Shown: positions 1 to 13,379 of the stretch, one piece after another | Numbering within the stretch: position 1 is the first letter of the stretch | Layout of the letters: every line of letters starts with the position of its first letter | Assembly: GCA_025330725.1 (NCBI GenBank) | Contig: JAIWND010000006.1 | Coordinates: 310,001-374,000 of the forward strand | DNA from: Chlamydoabsidia padenii | Lineage: Eukaryota > Mucoromycota > Mucoromycetes > Mucorales > Cunninghamellaceae | DNA length: 64,000 nt | Direction of reading: 5' to 3' | Made by a program: the position numbers and the translations under genes | The notes under the pieces: model-generated | Databases searched by the model: none | Told to the model about the DNA's origin: nothing | The model's input: only the letters and a program-made list of their open reading frames with translations

Positions 1-97
1 GGTAAGGAAGAAGAAGAAAAAGTTAAAATCATGTTTGTATCTATCTATGATTTTGTATCTCATTCTTCTTCTTCTTGTTAAAACCAACAACAAATAG

Positions 98-800
98 ACC
101 TCCTCCACTCAAAATGTCCGACCTGCAGATGCAAGAAAAGAAATCAATGAACAATTCCGACTGGCCCACCCTGAAATCCCTGACGAAATCACCCTAACCA
201 AAATCCGTGCTATTAAAGCACACTTGTTGGAAATCGGAAAAGTGGCTGATCTGGAAGTATCCACCTTGGCCCATGCTTATGCTTATTTTGAAAAACTCGT
301 GATCAAGGTAAGAAAATGAAAATGAAACAAGTTTTGCTGATTATTCGTATCATTGTTTGTAGAATGTGGTGACAAAGAAGAATCGAAAACTGATCGCTGC
401 CTGTTGCCTGTTTTTAGCCTTCAAGGTGAATGAAGCTAAGGGAACTTATTGCCACCCTTTACTGGAAGTAAGTACGACATCAATTTATGGTGATATGTAT
501 GTACTAATGGCTCTTTCTTTTTCTTTTATAGGCGATTGATGACGAACTGGATATTGACTCTGAGGAAATCCATGAACACGAATTTGCTGTCTTTGCGGAT
601 CTTGAATTCAATCTTTGTATTCCTCGACGTGAATTCATGCCTCACTTTGAAGAAATCTTTACTCATTTGGGTAAGTACAGGGAATACATGGATCAGAACC
701 GTCATCACTCACACACACACGCTTTTTTTTATTTTAAATAGAAAACAAGTCCGTGGATGCATACCTTGGTGAATCACACTTTTATGAAGTCCAAAAATAG
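98..800 (+). CDS. Cables-like cyclin-box protein, 5' partial
   Basis: Spliced exons 98-307, 363-467, 532-670 and 742-800 give 171 in-frame codons including the stop. A donor-like GTAAGG at position 2 and an acceptor ending at 97 indicate at least one more exon before the window. The protein resembles the C-terminal cyclin box of CDK5 and ABL1 enzyme substrate (Cables) proteins: a lead-in reading KIRAIKAHLLEIG, helix segments around AYAYFEKLVIKN and NRKLIAACCLFLAFKVNEAKG, then FADLEFNLCIPRREFMPHFEEI. Cables proteins are adaptors linking CDKs to kinases and p53-family proteins in animals; the fungal role is not known to me. A TACTAAT branch site precedes the third exon. Family assignment rests on recalled motif similarity, so a generic cyclin-fold protein is the alternative. 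The gene is convergent with the NIPA gene downstream. Confidence 0.8.
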
Positions 801-1078
801 TCTTTATAGTTTATAATAGTAATAATAACTTAATAGTCTTGTGGGTAACAATGACTATCTACTTTTTTACTTGATGAATAAAAGATTCATGCGGCGGGGT
901 TTAAAATTGGTCCGTGAAAAAAAAGTGTCTTGTGAATGGGTGACAAGTGATTAGTGTAGGATGATGGGGGAGGAAAAGGGCACGTGTGTTCTCCTCAACG
1001 ATGGAGTCCTTCATGCATTGGTTTACATTTAATTGATCAAGTTTACTCACTAGTATGGTTATTCACCAATGCTAAGAC

Positions 1079-1110
<32 letters not shown>

Positions 1111-1384
1111 GACGGGTTTTCTTGAATGTAAAACATTTCAATAAAAGTATCAAATTGGTATCATCAAAGAGTTGTTTTATTTAAGAAGGAGCTGCATGAG
1201 TAAAAAATGTAAAAGAGTATTTATATTGTATAGATGAATCGTTGTTGTTTTTTGTACAAGTGGCTAATAGGGGAGGAGGGGGGGTGAGGATACATAAACT
1301 AGTAGACGAAGAATGATTGGGGGAGAGAAGTTAAAATTTGTATAATGTCTAAGGGGAGAAATCCTAAGGTTGCAGAGTGAGAGA
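801..1384. other. Convergent intergenic spacer
   Basis: The spacer lies between the stops of the Cables-like gene (+) and the NIPA gene (-). It holds a run of about 24 A near 1080 and a promoter-motif variant, GCGGGGTTT at 894-902. No convincing coding region was seen. Confidence 0.6.
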
Positions 1385-3542
1385 TTAGGGTCCCTTTCCA
1401 AAGGTATCAGGTGGAGGAGTAGAGATGATTGTTTGTGAATCAGACAAATTAGAAAAGTGAGAAGTGCGTCGTCCACACCGATGTTGAGTGGCCAAAGGTA
1501 GTGGTGCTCTGATGGTGGTATCAATGGAAGTAGAGGCTGCTGATATCGAAATAGGTCGACCGGTGGTGTCTGTGCTGTGTAGACTAAGGAAGGTATCTTC
1601 ACTTCGTTGAATGGTTCGCCAAGGTGTTCTTGATAATAACTTGTGGATCCAACGTCTACCTATTGGGTGATGATGATGGTGATGATAATGTCCCTGTGGT
1701 TTGTGATTATGCATATCCTCGTTCACCAAAGTCGCTGATTCAAATGGCTGTTGCTGTTGTTGATAAGCTGCTGGTGATTCATGAGAGTACATTGTGATTG
1801 ACTTGGTGATAGTGGAAGAAGGGAATAATGGATAAGATAACTTTTTTTCATCAATGCTAGTCGTTTTTTTGAAATCGTTTGATATTGCCTTTGTATAAAG
1901 TGGTGGTTTGGAAGTCATTAGTGATGCCGAGGATGAGGAGGAGATGTCGTACATTTCTTGTTCTGTTGGTACAATAACCACTACTTGTTGATTTTGAACT
2001 GAGTCGTCCAGATTAGCATGATCTTGATCATGGTAGGAATGTGAGTTTATATCCGGTTTGGAGCTTAATAGGAATACACCGTATATTAAAACGCCGATAC
2101 CAGCAAAAACGAGAGAGATAGCCCAGCCAGGATAATTAGTGATTTCATCCAAATAAATGATAGTGTTGACCAGTCCAAGGGCAGTATAAGTTCCATAGAA
2201 TACAGGTACAACCACAACAGATGAATACAGTTTTAGTGCTGTATTGAGACAATATACCTAAATGTGAGTGTGTGAGAGGTTGATTGATGAGGATATATAG
2301 TACAGTATGTACTTACTTGTAAGATCGCAGTGACAATTAAAGCCAGTATGATGAATCGACTTGTATTATCAGTAAATTGGTTGACCTGAGAGTTGACTGA
2401 CAAAGTAAATAGTTTGACCCTAATCGGAATAAGTAGTGTTAGTTAAAAAAGTTTCCTTAATAATATTTGTATTCTTTACCCGCTTTTCGCCAATAAAAGA
2501 GTTTCACTTGCCAGTAAACCACCATCCAGACTAAACATCAACCCCACCATTCTTCGCATCTTTTTAGCTGACGTGCCGACCAACAGAGTTCGTTTTGATT
2601 CATCCGAGATAGCCCAATGACACCAAATAGCTAATGCCAATCCAGAGAAGGTGATGATATTCAGAGCACTAAAGTAGATAATAAATATTGGTCTTGTAAA
2701 TAACACCTTGAGGTTTTCCAAAGAGATCGAAGCTTCCGCTAAAATACAAAATACATAACAATAGATTAGTAACGGAAATATTATTATGTCAACAACAAGA
2801 TAAACAAATAAACAAAACAAAACAAAACAAAAAAAAAAAAAAGGGATCATGCATATAATAGTTTTGTTCAACTTACGATCTTCGCCACTATACATGCCAC
2901 CAAATACCACGATCCAAATCACAGAAGCCACCACCACCAAAGTGCCAAATACATCTTTTCGTGTAATGTTGGTACCAACAAGAATTTTGGCAAAGATAAA
3001 GTTATAGATTAATGCCACACTTCCGAGAGGTGCTACCCACTATAGTTATACACACATACAAATATATATATATATATATATATATAAAGAAGAGTTAGAG
3101 TCCCCCTTCCTATTGCAAGAATACTAATAAGAATGATCAAATCAATACCATGATTATCACCTACTTATCAGTCCAACTTTTTTTTTTTTTTTCTCCTTCA
3201 TGCCTCCTTTTTTTTTTTTTTTTTTTTTTTTGTTTCCTTGTTACCTGTGTTTTGAGATAGTCTTAAGTGAGAGAGAATAAAAACTTAGTACAGTATTTAT
3301 TATTTGGATTCCAAGGACTTACTTAATGCAATGGTGCTACCAACGAGTTGACTTGCCACGTAAGTGTAAAGACCAATATGCCATAAAGGACGGCCACAAT
3401 CACCCCGTCGTGCATTCGTATCTTTTTGTCCTTCTTTAACGTGATCCAGTTTGAGAATGTTGAGACCTAGAGCATCCATAAAAGATGCACCCAAGGATAC
3501 AAACACTCCAATGACAAAGTTGACCGCGTCTTCACCGGCCAT
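1385..3542 (-). CDS. NIPA-family magnesium transporter
   Basis: Six exons on the minus strand: 3542-3323, 3261-3245, 3039-2877, 2738-2480, 2419-2317 and 2257-1385, summing to 545 codons (544 aa). The N-terminal half matches the NIPA/DUF803 pattern: SLGASFMDALGLNILKLDH, PLWHIGLYTYVASQLVGSTI, then WVAPLGSVALIYNFIFAK, followed by more hydrophobic helices ending in PVFYGTYTALGLVNTIIYLDE. Family members move Mg2+ across plasma or endosomal membranes. The second exon is only 17 nt and is needed to restore the conserved LNYLKTQWVAPLGS segment. The C-terminal tail of about 210 residues is hydrophilic and low-complexity, with a His stretch (six His) and Ser/Thr runs, probably cytosolic and regulatory. 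The start is the ATG at 3542, just before the first transmembrane segment. An E2F-like GGGGGCGCCAAAAAT lies about 115-130 bp upstream. Confidence 0.88.
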
Positions 3543-4035
3543 AAAAAGAATAAGTAATAAGGGAAGAAGATAAAAAGAAGAGAGAAGAAAGAAGGGAAAA
3601 AAAAAAAAAGAAAGGAAAGGAGGGGGTTGAAATAAATAATTGGAGAGAGCATGAAAAGGGGGCGCCAAAAATGGAAGTCCGCCTTTTTTAAACCAGCTTT
3701 TTGTATTGAATGATTGGAAACAGGACCAAACATATAATGTATTTGACAATACTATTCTTTTTCATTTTGAATGATGTTTATTACAAAGAGCATTATAAAA
3801 AAGTGTATGTATAAAATAAAATAAAAAAAATAAAATAAAAAGAGAGAAGAGAAGAGAAGACTATAATTAAAGAGGAGTGTGTGTGAGAGAATAAGACATG
3901 AAGTGATAAGTAACTATTAAGTGGAGATGAGGAAGGAGGAGAAAGGGAGGGGAAGGAGATAGGAGAGAGAAGTACTAAATAAAATGAATGATCATTTGGA
4001 CCAAGATAAAAAGAGAAATATAAAGAAGGGATCTT
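3543..4035. promoter_or_regulatory. NIPA upstream region / RhoGAP 3' flank
   Basis: This spacer contains the NIPA promoter side and the downstream flank of the RhoGAP gene. Near 3657-3671 it reads GGGGGCGCCAAAAAT, whose reverse strand ATTTTTGGCGCC resembles an E2F/DP site (TTTGGCGC). The rest is purine-rich low-complexity sequence (GAGAAG repeats, AATAAAAT runs). Confidence 0.4.
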
Positions 4036-7025
4036 CTAGATAGTGATGGCAGTAGCTTGAAGTTTATCATCCGAAGATACAATGGAATAATCATCATCAG
4101 TCAATGCCAAATCATTCACTTCGTCTTCAATTTCATCCAACATCAGTTGTCCTAAAACAACAACAAAATAACAAACAAGATTAATCTTTCAAACATCATT
4201 TTGCTCCCCCCCCTTTCCTCCAAAAGCCTTACCATGATTATGATGATGTTTTTCCAATTCGACAATGGTGTTCGGTGCTGCTTCTCGGTAGTTGACACTG
4301 TTTCGATTACTTCGTCCGTCCCGAAGTTGTAAAGTAGGTTTTCTTCCCAATTTATTACCACCAGATTCCATATTTGTTGTGATCGCATTGACATCGCCAT
4401 TAGGTGTTTGATCAGAGACGACTACCACCACAGGATCTTCTTCTTCAATCACTTTGGTCGGGGTTTCGTATACAGTGTTTTCGTCGTCAAGGATCATTCT
4501 TGGTGCCGCGTCGCCATCCTCCGTTGTCCAAAAGATATAATCAAATTCACTCATCAGTAGGTTGAAGATAGTGCCTGGAATCCCGAGTGTTGGTGAAAAC
4601 ACAATACTGACATTTCGCATCGTCATCTTGTTGACATCCGAGTGTTGTACCACCTGAATCAAATGGGCCGTTAATGCGCGGAGTAAGGTATAATTGGCGA
4701 TCGGTAACAGAGACACCAGTCGACCCAATTCGTTGACACGATCCTTGCGATCCAACAAATCTATACATACAAAAAAAAAAAAAAAAAAAAAAAAAAGTCA
4801 TTGATTCATTAGTTAACCATATCCCTTTTCTTTTTTATGACTTACCAATCACATATAAAAAGTCCATTCGATGTTCCCGAGTCAATACACTTGTTGGTAG
4901 TTCACGTAGCCACATTTTCAATAATCCAGCAATAGCATGTACATCATATTCTTCTTTGGCCGCCAATAGATTAATATCACCCTCTATAGAGAAGAAAAAA
5001 CCGAGTTAGTTATCACCCTCCTTCCTTTTTGCTTTTTCCTTTAGTTTACCTAAATCAAACCTTTGTTTCAAAGATTTCATCATGATATTACTACCACTTA
5101 ACCGGTAGAGACCTTCTTCCAATATGGCCTTTTTAGCGTCGAGATATTCAAGGCACCGGAAGACAATAGAGGGCAATTGATAGGTATCAGATACTCGAGA
5201 CACACGCACGGCTTCTTCAAGAGGCACACCAAAGACAGGATGTTGAGGAATGGGCTGAGCATCTTTGCTGTTAGATCGGCCGTTTTCATGTGATGGACGA
5301 GATAAGAATCCTCGGAAACCAGATGATGATGTTTGTGTCCCTGTCGCCATTTCCAAAGAGTTGTTGTTGTTGATATTGTTGTTTTCGTTGGTATTGGAGG
5401 TAGAAGAGGAAGAGGAAGGTGAAGGTCGAGAAGGAACCACCAGAGTTTCGCTGCTATTGTTGTTAAACATCTTTTTACCCCAGAATGTCATCCGCTTGTG
5501 CTTCGTTTTCTTCTCTGGTAAATCATCCCCCAGTAATTCTTCGCTTTCCCGACCAAAGGCTGGTGATGGCGACATTGCACGTGCTGGTAAGATGATTTCT
5601 TCTTCATTTTCCGTGTTGAGAAGGTTGACCATTGAGCTACGTCGAGTGAGATTATGAGATGGTCGTGGTTGTAATGAATTGCTGCTGTTGTTGTTGTTGT
5701 TATTCAAATGCATCGTATAAGTAGACCGAGGCTGATCCAAACTTGTCCTTTGGTCAAAAACAATAGGTGGTGGTGGTAATGTTGCAGATGACCAAGTGGA
5801 AGGCAGTGATTCTGAGCTTTCATTGATGACACATGGAGGACCAGACAAAGCAACACCAATTTCATTAGAGTCTTGAGCCACACAAGGTCGTATCTTGTCA
5901 AATTCATTGTCATGAGAAGAGCCAGACTTGGTACTTGTTGCCGATTTGGAAGACATGGACTTTGTTGGTTTCTTTTTCATCACAGGTGTACCATTTATGT
6001 TATTATCGCCAGAAGGAGCATAGTCACTCAAGTTAGATCCCATAAATTGCTTTTCGTCTTCCAAGGTGACATTTTTAAACAGAGCATCCACCCAATCATC
6101 CCGTTCTTGATCAGACTCAGCACAGAGAATATGTCGATGCATCTGAGATGACCCCGATCGCTTTTGTTCCACAATCAAAAAGGCATGTCGATAAGTATTG
6201 TGTTCGTCAGTTGAAGTGCCTGGTGTTTGTCGACCAATTCGAGCATTGATCAGTCGAATAGTACCCAGATGATTGCCTTCCTTTGATTCGTAGTATTCTA
6301 AACTTGATCCATGCAGCACAAAGTAGCGCGTTTTCCATCCACCAAAGTTCTTGCCCCGTTTTGTCAGATATCCTTCCTTGCGTCCAGTTCGAGAATACAT
6401 TACATCATTGTCCACCACATTCGTACTGAGGAATTCACATAAATCAGAGCTGTCTTCCAAAGGTAGAAGGACAATATGGTGAAGATATTGTTCCAATGCC
6501 GCTTTTCTTCGATCCACTTTGCTGGGTGAGTTGGTGGTGAATAAGGCCTTGTCGGGTAACTTGGCAATACGATTAGCTACAGATCGATGACCAGATTTCA
6601 ACTAGACAGATAATAAGAGTAATTAGATTAAGTAATGATAATGATAATGATAATAACAGTGATGTTTTACCTTGCTATCCAATTCCAAAAAGTGAGAATA
6701 GAGTTTTTCCACCCGCCAAAGTTCTTCATATTCCATATTGAATTCATCCGGTTTCTTGCCAACAGAGATAATAAATGAGATGACTTCACGACTTTTTTCA
6801 TTTTGACGAATATTGGACCCAAGTACCTTGACAGCAATGTTAGTGATGCCCCCCACAAATGGACCAGCAGCAGCAGACGTGGTTGATGAGTTGGAGGATA
6901 AAGATGATACAGTTGTTGTTGCTGAGGCCGAGGACATGGAGTGCTGTGGTAGTCCTGCTGTAGGTTCCATTATTTGTTTTTCACCGAGATCCGAGGAAGA
7001 TACCATAGTAGAACCATCTAAAGCA

Positions 7026-7056
<31 letters not shown>

Positions 7057-7813
7057 GTGGTGGTGGTGGTGGTGGTAAGATAGGAGGTGGAGAGAAGAAG
7101 ATATGACTTTCCCGTTTTGACCGATTGTTGTTGTTACTGTTGTTGTTTCCACCAGGTCGTTGAAGTGTAAAATCAGGTGGTGAATTTGGTCGTAAAAAGG
7201 AAGAAGTAGAGGAAGAGAAAGAGGAAGATAAGGAGGCTTCATCGATTGGTGTATTGGTGGCAATAGGTGAAGAGACACTTGACATGGGCATGATAAAAGA
7301 AGGTGAAGTGGTGTTGAGAGATGGTGAAGCTGGTTTACAAGTTTTGAATTTTTGCACATGTTGAGCATCCTTTTCCAAAATCACGTTTCGAGGAGAAGTT
7401 GGAGTCTGTTGTAGAGAGGTTGATAAAGTGGTGTCCGAAGTGTCGAGAGAAAAGTTGAGTTGTTTCCCCTTTTGGCGTTGAATGTGTTCTTTGTGAGCTT
7501 TTAATGGTTGGTGTTCAGGTTTACCGCTATTGGAACGATAAGGAGACCGAGGTGGTGGCATTGGACTTGGTTCATCTTCAGTTTCCGTCATCATGGCCTT
7601 GAGTGCTTCAGGTGAGAAGAGGACCGAGGCACGTTGTTTCCTGGCACGTTCAAAGGTGTTGACATTATCTTGTAGACCATCCCGTTCAGCAGCCAAGTGA
7701 GAGTTTTCTTTTTGTAAGCTTTGGATCATTGTACGTTGTCGTTCAATAATCTTCCATAGTTGTTCATTTTGAGCACGTAACTGATTAAACTCGTCTACTG
7801 TAGGGGCAGACAT
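4036..7813 (-). CDS. PX-PH-RhoGAP protein (Bem3-like GTPase-activating protein)
   Basis: Exons 7813-6671, 6601-5050, 4983-4846, 4760-4233 and 4151-4036 give 1159 codons (1158 aa). Order: N-terminal coiled coil (about 8-60); long Ser/Pro/Ala-rich linker with poly-Ala and poly-Pro; PX domain (about 325-440, from NIAVKVLGSN through LEQYLHHIVL); PH domain (about 455-560, EGYLTKRGKNFGGWKTRYFV); Ser/Asn-rich linker; RhoGAP domain (about 835-1010, starting HPVFGVPLEEAV). The catalytic arginine finger is present in EEGLYRLSGSN (about R880), as is the conserved NVSIVFSPTLG segment. PX-PH-RhoGAP is the architecture of yeast Bem3, which switches off Cdc42-type GTPases at polarised growth sites; PX and PH should bind phosphoinositides. 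All exon junctions restore conserved motifs. Which Rho protein it acts on cannot be told from sequence. Confidence 0.93.
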
Positions 7814-7956
7814 GTTTAAAAAGAGAAATAAGTATAAAGTATGTCTATTATAAAGGTGTGTATATAGATATGTATGGGTGTAATATATATGTATATATAT
7901 ATATATAAATAAAGAGTGGAATGGGGTGAATAATCAAAAGAAGAAAGAAGAGGAAG

Positions 7957-7988
<32 letters not shown>

Positions 7989-9799
7989 AGAGAGAGGGAA
8001 AATTGCCCAGAGCGGGGTCGAGCCAAAATTATAATGGTCGAAAATACAGTCTGGTGTCAATGTTACACGGCTTATATATTTTGCGATGCCCACATTACCT
8101 GAATTCAATCAAAAGTCAAGTAACTAATATCAGATCCCATTTCCATCATTATCACATATAAAGTCATTACATTAATTAAAAGAAGAGAGAGAGAGAGAGA
8201 GAGAGAAAGAAGGCCCATTCTATCCTTTCTTCTTATAAAAGTTCAATGCAATTATCTATTAAACTATACAAGGTTTACTCCTCTTTTTACTATTCACATC
8301 TATTATGGATATAAAAAGGTACCAACCTCGACATGATCTGACTATCAAATTCAACTAGGCAGGTTCTGTCACACATTGAACCCTATTTACCTTTATAACA
8401 AGCAAGATCACTGTCAAGATATAACCAAACACGTTCTTTTATCAAATAATCAAAAATGATAATAATAATAATATACTTTTTGTTTTTTATTAGTATGAAT
8501 AGAGTAATAAAGTAAAGTAGAGTAAATGCCTAATTAAATAGACCATTAAAGAAAGAAAATGAATTTGGTAAAAGCCCCGCCAGCATTGACATGGTTGATT
8601 CCAAAGTGATGATATATCCAGTTAATGATGATCATCTAATTTGGTTTGAATGTTGTAGTCTAATATAAAAGGTAAAGGTATCATTGTCTACAGTGATAAA
8701 AAAAATAAAAAAATAAAAGTTCAGTCAAGGGATGATTATGTAACAACAGTATGTATTCTTTTTACCTTTACACCCTTCCCCCACCCCCAGTCATTATCCC
8801 CCTTTTTGTCCACTCTTCCATAAAGTCCCCCTTCATTGGCCAGTTGAGATTGTGTTCCACAGGATGATCATGGGTAATTCGATTCGATCGTTCTGATCCT
8901 GGTCTGCTAAGGTACTATCATTCCCATCAGTTCAGTACCTAAAACAACAGAGATATACAAAAGTAAGATGGAGTTCATGGTTCATTAGCATCCCGACAAG
9001 TAGTTTAACTAAACTCCATCTTCACAAAGGTGGAGGGTTATACGATAGCTTGTAAAAGAGTCGACAGAGTATCATTACAGTTCTATCAAAAGTCAAAAAT
9101 ACAAGATGAGTACCTGTTTTTTTTTTTGTTTCACCCTACTTGCTAGTCAAAGCTTTCTTGATCAACTCCACACGTAGACAGGTAATGTTTCAAGAGTTTC
9201 ATAATTATTTCAAGTACTTTTTTTGTATAGTTAGTTCCCTTCCCTTCCATAGTATTTTCTTTTTCTTTTTCCATACTTACAATACCAAGATGTTCCATGA
9301 GCTTCTTCAAGTCAAGTTGAGTTTTCCAAGAGAGAAAGAAAGAAAGAAAGAAAGAAAGAGAAGTACGAAAGAATGACGAAAACCCACAAAGTAATGAAAA
9401 AACCGAATAAATTTAAATACCGCCCGATCCTCTCTTACAAAGTAGATCCCGTAGATCGATAGCTGAAGATGAAAAGAATGGGCCATTCTGTCATTATATT
9501 AATACTCCTTTATTATTAACTGAAACAGTATCAATGGTGTTGATCTCAACTGTCATCATAGTTATTTTCCAGCTCTTATCGCACCAAGATCAAACAAACT
9601 ACAGGGATTTATTCCAAGGTCGCCGGGATCTGAAATCATCCGTGTAACTCGAAAAGGGAATAGGAAATATTATAAAAGGATTATCATTCTTTTTCCTTTC
9701 CACTTTTTCTTCTCTTTAAATCCATTCCCCACCTCCCAACCTCCCCCCCCCCCAACAACACTTATTCCAATTTTAATATCTCCTACTTGTCTTAAAACA
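7814..9799. promoter_or_regulatory. 2 kb divergent spacer between RhoGAP and UGP1
   Basis: This long spacer is flanked by two divergent start codons. It contains an A-run of about 28 near 7958, GA microsatellites near 8183 and 9332, a perfect 11-bp inverted repeat (8965-8975 with 9012-9022), and the promoter-motif variant AAATACCGC at 9415-9423. No ORF in it resembles a protein. Room remains for a noncoding transcript, but nothing proves one. Confidence 0.5.
9671..9678 (+). promoter_or_regulatory. TATA box of UGP1
   Basis: TATAAAAG lies about 125 bp upstream of the UGP1 start codon and is followed by a strongly pyrimidine-rich leader (TTTTTCCTTTCC, then C-runs), typical of highly expressed fungal genes. 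Confidence 0.55.
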
Positions 9800-11657
<1,858 letters not shown>

Positions 11658-12264
11658 TTTTTTTTTTTAGTTTTAGTTTTAGTTTTTTTTTTTTTTGTAA
11701 TAGTTATAGCAATAGTTAATATAGCACGGGGGGAAAGGACATGACCATCATGCCGTATACGGTTTACTTATATCTTTTTTTTTTTTTATTAATAAAAACG
11801 GAGTATCGCTTCGCGCGACGATCTAGGTTGAATAATATAATATGAAGTTGTTTGTTGTAGGGTTGGCAGGTATATAGTGAATGACGTGGGTGGGGCTGGC
11901 CAACGGATCAATCCGCCGACGATTTGTACGTATAACATGCTTCATACTTAACTCAATTTGGTCTCGTATGATACTATATAGCTGGGTGCATTTTATTTTC
12001 AAATGCCGCCTGCATGAAAACTTCCTATCACTTTGGGGCATGAACAAACCCGATCCATCGATGGATAATGTTTTTGGTTCGTATGTAATCAGACTATCCA
12101 TCTCTTTTATTTGGCATTCTACCAAGTATATATTAAGTGACCATCTTCCCCTTTATAATAGATAGTGACAACCTGATAAACAAAAGACATTTATTCATAT
12201 ATAACAATGGTAGCATAACATGAATCATTTTATTCAATAAATCACAATTAAAAGTCAATCTATC
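11658..12264. other. UGP1 3' flank and gene-poor spacer
   Basis: It starts with T-rich 3'-UTR sequence and a terminal AATAAAAA. Overlapping ORFs of about 95-100 codons occur on both strands near 11823-12165, but they have no recognisable motif, unusual composition and no splice context, so I do not call them. Confidence 0.5.
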
Positions 12265-12443
12265 CTAGTCTATATTACTAATGTGGGGGGGGGGTGTATT
12301 CAGTCGTGGTGAAGATTGAAGATTGACCCCGCAAATAAGCAAAGCATTAGTCATCGCATAAAACCCAATTGGATGTGGTGTTGATGATGGTAACCATTGT
12401 TGTTGTATGTTACAGTCATAGTTGTCGCCCGTGTGTGTGGACC
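12265..12443 (-). pseudogene. Orphan 3' exon or gene remnant, unrecognised
   Basis: Downstream of a good acceptor (TTTATGTAAACAG on the minus strand) one frame stays open for 58 codons to a TAG at 12265. It translates into protein-like sequence (SSTPHPIGFYAMTNALLICG, ending HISND-like). Upstream on the minus strand I find no open exon that joins in the required phase, and a stop lies directly before the acceptor in the same frame. It may be the last exon of a decayed gene, or chance. No family is recognised. Confidence 0.25.
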
Positions 12444-12652
12444 CTGTTTACATAAAAAGAAAAAAAGTAGGGTTAGTATATCAAAGTGAAGGGTCATACA
12501 TCATACATCAACAACACCCATTACAGAATATACTCTATCATTAATTCACCACACTAATAATATCCCATGCTTGGAGTACTTACTATTTCATCTTTTCTTT
12601 GTTCGTGTTATTGTATTAGCTTGCTACCATTTAGACAGATGCATTACCCCTA

Positions 12653-12657
<5 letters not shown>

Positions 12658-12700
<43 letters not shown>
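12658..12700. repeat. Poly(A) tract of about 43 bp
   Basis: An uninterrupted A-run seen directly in the sequence, with no flanking target-site duplication or retroelement body. It lies in the gene-poor tract. Confidence 0.9.
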
Positions 12701-12701
<1 letters not shown>

Positions 12702-12814
12702 CAAAACGTGGTGAGGATGTCGCTTTACCTATAATATATGGACAAAGATTGTCAGTGTTTTATAGGTTAATTAATCAAGATGCACTGTTAGATTAGATTA
12801 CCTTATAGATCAAC

Positions 12815-12958
12815 ATGTCTGTCGTTAGAAGAGTGCCTTTTTCTTTTGGTCGTTTCCACGAGTCTTCCATTCGTGTTGCTGCAAGTCGTCACTATCATCA
12901 TAAAGTCATTGTCAACAAGAGCCTTCGCAATCGAGATGGTATCAAAAGAGTCGAGTAG
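12815..12958 (+). CDS. Small basic ORF, 47 aa, uncertain
   Basis: ATG at 12815 to TAG at 12958 encodes a basic 47-aa peptide starting MSVVRRVPFSFGRFHESS and ending IKRVE. The Arg/Ser-rich, acid-poor N-terminus looks like a mitochondrial presequence, and the ATG has a reasonable upstream context (ATCAAC). There are no recognised motifs. It could be a small mitochondrial protein, a truncated gene or chance. Confidence 0.28.
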   Translation: MSVVRRVPFSFGRFHESSIRVAASRHYHHKVIVNKSLRNRDGIKRVE

Positions 12959-13262
12959 TTGATATCAAGGTAAACCAATAATTGTATAGGTAGAATGGAT
13001 TCAACAAGAAAAGAAAGACAAAGAGAAAAAAAATCCGTTGATCGTTTTGAAAAGATTCCCCACCGCATCGGGATTTGAATTCCGCTTTGATGTCAATCGA
13101 GTAAATTTAATTTTTTGTCGATTAGGGTAAACTTTAGCCCAAGTGGCTTCCTATAGGCTTTATCTCACCAATGCGAACTATGATGGTTAATGTCCTGTAT
13201 AAGATTGTTATAATTTGACAATGCATTGGTTTTGATTATCTGATTTTTTCTTTTTCACACCA

Positions 13263-13379
13263 TATAAAAGAGCTTTTTAAATTCTTTAACAAACAACAAC
13301 TTGTCAGTCAATTCTTGGATGAGAATATGGCTGGCACCCCTCCTTTGAGAGAGGGAAGGGTACGGGGCTTCGGCCAACG
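13263..13379 (+). pseudogene. Orphan TATA box plus first exon
   Basis: A TATAAAAG at 13263-13270 is followed 57 bp later by ATG at 13327 opening an 18-codon exon (MAGTPPLREGRVRGFGQ) that stops at a consensus GTAAGTG donor. Another 195 bp upstream lies the promoter-like motif CGGGATTTGAATTCCG (about 13069-13085). The best acceptor, near 13503, adds only about 14 codons before a stop. The structure looks like the 5' end of a gene whose body was lost, just before the tandem repeats. It could instead be a genuine tiny gene. Confidence 0.3.

Noticed and set aside
11823..12165. Overlapping ORFs of 94-100 codons on both strands downstream of UGP1
   Set aside because: Mirror-image open frames with no motif, no splice context and odd residue make-up; most likely chance.
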